Shown piece by piece: positions 63,166 to 64,000 of a stretch of DNA of 64,000 nt (positions within the stretch are counted from its first letter, which is position 1; each line of letters opens with the position of its first letter). Below the pieces are notes generated by a model. It ran no database searches. It was not told the DNA's origin and worked only from the letters and a program-made list of their open reading frames with translations. The DNA is from CAWABB01 sp963701735 (GTDB taxonomy: Bacteria > Bacteroidota > Ignavibacteria > UBA10030 > UBA6906). The stretch covers positions 124,001 to 188,000 of the forward strand of contig CAVPBI010000032.1 in the NCBI GenBank assembly GCA_963701735.1, read 5' to 3'. A program made the position numbers and the translations under genes.

Positions 63166-64000
63166 ATGAAGCGCGCGCGCGACATTCTATCGATCCTCAC
63201 CATCGCTCTCCTCGCGGGATGCCAGCAGCCATCCGACATCGTGGTGGCCCCGGCGTCGGCCGACCAGGCCAGCGTGGAAATTGTCCCGGTCGTCGTTCCG
63301 GACACCGCCTCATCCGGCGCGTGGTCCGATTCGACTGCTCTCTTGCCGCAGGAACAGTCGCTGCGGGGCGGATCGTTCCTGCTGAATCGGGTGACCCACG
63401 ATACCGGGACGGGCAGCGTCACATTCGCGCTTGCGCATGCCTTCTTTGCCGACAGCGCCGTGCAGATGTCGGGCAAGAACTGCGGGTTCAGCGGGCGCGA
63501 TCTCGGGGCGATCGCCTTCGACGGGGGGCTGATGCTCCGGTACCCTCACGTGCTCCACGCCAGGACGAACCTGGGCATCGATACCGCCCTGGCCGGCGGC
63601 GTTGCCTATATCTCCAATGTGACCCGGACGTATGCGCCAAACCGCGAGTTCTCCTGGGTGCTCAATCCTGCGGGCAATCATTTCGTGACGGTGTCGGTCA
63701 GGACGCCTGACGACCTGGTGGTGCGTGCGCCGCTCGGAGGGACTCGTGTGTCCAGGAACCCAGGACCTCGAGCTGCGGTGGACAGGGGCGAACGGCAGGA
63801 TGGACATCGTGATCAGCACCTATGAGCCGATGCGGCGCAAGAGCCGCCCGATTCTCACGCTGAATCCGCCTGCAAGCGCGGGGCGTGTTGTGCTTCCAGC
63901 GCGGCTGCTCTCGGGCCTGCCTGCTACGGCCCGGTTCTATATCATCACGTTCATCCTCTCGAATCGCACGGAATCGATCTCCGTGCCGCAGTATCCGGCG
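63166..64000 (+). CDS. Lipoprotein of unknown function, one frame shift, cut by window end
   Basis: ATG 63166 opens a lipoprotein signal (RDILSILTIALLAGC). The mature part includes QASVEIVPVVVPDT, SFLLNRVTHDTGTGSVTFAL and NREFSWVLNPAGNHFVTVSV. Near 63745 the frame slips by one base; the true continuation reads QDLELRWTGANGRMDIVIST, YEPMRRKSRPILTLNPPASA and runs on past base 64000. The segment is beta-rich and may be a surface adhesin-like or pseudo-immunoglobulin protein. The neighbouring lipoprotein (62050) is similar in kind but not obviously homologous. C-terminus unknown. Confidence 0.7.

Noticed and set aside
1..64000. CRISPR arrays, tRNA or rRNA genes, prophage
   Set aside because: No regularly spaced repeats, no cloverleaf with a CCA end that I could fold, no rRNA signature and no structural phage gene were seen.

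Overview
The window looks like a chromosomal piece of a GC-rich, diderm, LPS-bearing member of the Bacteroidota / Chlorobiota / Ignavibacteriota assemblage. Three large secreted proteins end in Por-type (type IX) sorting domains with an NPFNP motif. A waaA-type Kdo transferase, a heptosyltransferase-like GT9 and a WaaE-like GT2 point to LPS. Lipoproteins are common, a TPR - DUF4292 - EnvC-like gene run is present, and several upstream regions carry a TTG/TTTG...TAnnTTTG-like promoter. No tRNA, rRNA or CRISPR was seen. A species name cannot be given from the sequence alone.

Layout. 0.1-0.7 kb: a small lipoprotein. 0.7-5.8 kb (minus): a DUF72 protein, a small membrane protein, a DUF4230-like protein, and a UvrD/PcrA-type helicase split into two halves by a homocysteine S-methyltransferase gene. 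6.0-6.8 kb: a Yip1-like membrane protein. 6.8-12.9 kb (plus): a candidate damage-inducible mutagenesis cassette. It has a Cys-rich zinc protein, DinB-type Y-family polymerase, divergent DUF72 protein, RecA-fold protein without a P-loop, small helical protein and B-family polymerase with a broken active site. It follows a promoter whose spacer is a perfect operator-like palindrome. 13-23.5 kb: three tandem paralogous T9SS cargo proteins. The first and second are separated by a 1.7 kb two-gene element with 15-bp terminal inverted repeats and TA duplications, inserted in a stop codon. 23.5-35.7 kb (minus): DUF885-like peptidase, priA, a membrane protein, murB, small genes, an SDR, an M49-like lipoprotein peptidase, larC, waaA and a GT9. 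35.9-38.5 kb: an AAA+/VWA pair. 38.6-40.2 kb (minus): PafA-like phosphatase. 40.4-50.3 kb (plus): a HisA-like protein, purE, a PfkB kinase, dapD, an RfbD-like reductase, serS, a two-subunit ABC exporter and fbp. 50.4-64 kb: YbgF-like protein (minus), TPR lipoprotein - DUF4292 - EnvC-like - CHASE2/sigma54 activator, a Spy-like protein, MacA/MacB-like transport genes, GT2 and two lipoproteins.

The main candidate for a little-described system is the 6.8-12.9 kb cassette. Its genes encode one probably active translesion polymerase plus partners that look catalytically dead (PolB, RecA-fold), resembling in logic, but not in parts, the ImuA-ImuB-DnaE2 mutasome. The second candidate is the TIR-flanked element whose only two genes are DUF1670-like HTH proteins with no recognisable transposase core.

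A warning on quality: about 22 single-base frame shifts break at least 14 genes, including ones expected to be essential or functional. Frame arithmetic shows about 17 of the 22 are consistent with one extra base. This looks more like uncorrected sequencing indels than real gene decay, so broken genes are annotated here as whole genes with the shift sites noted.
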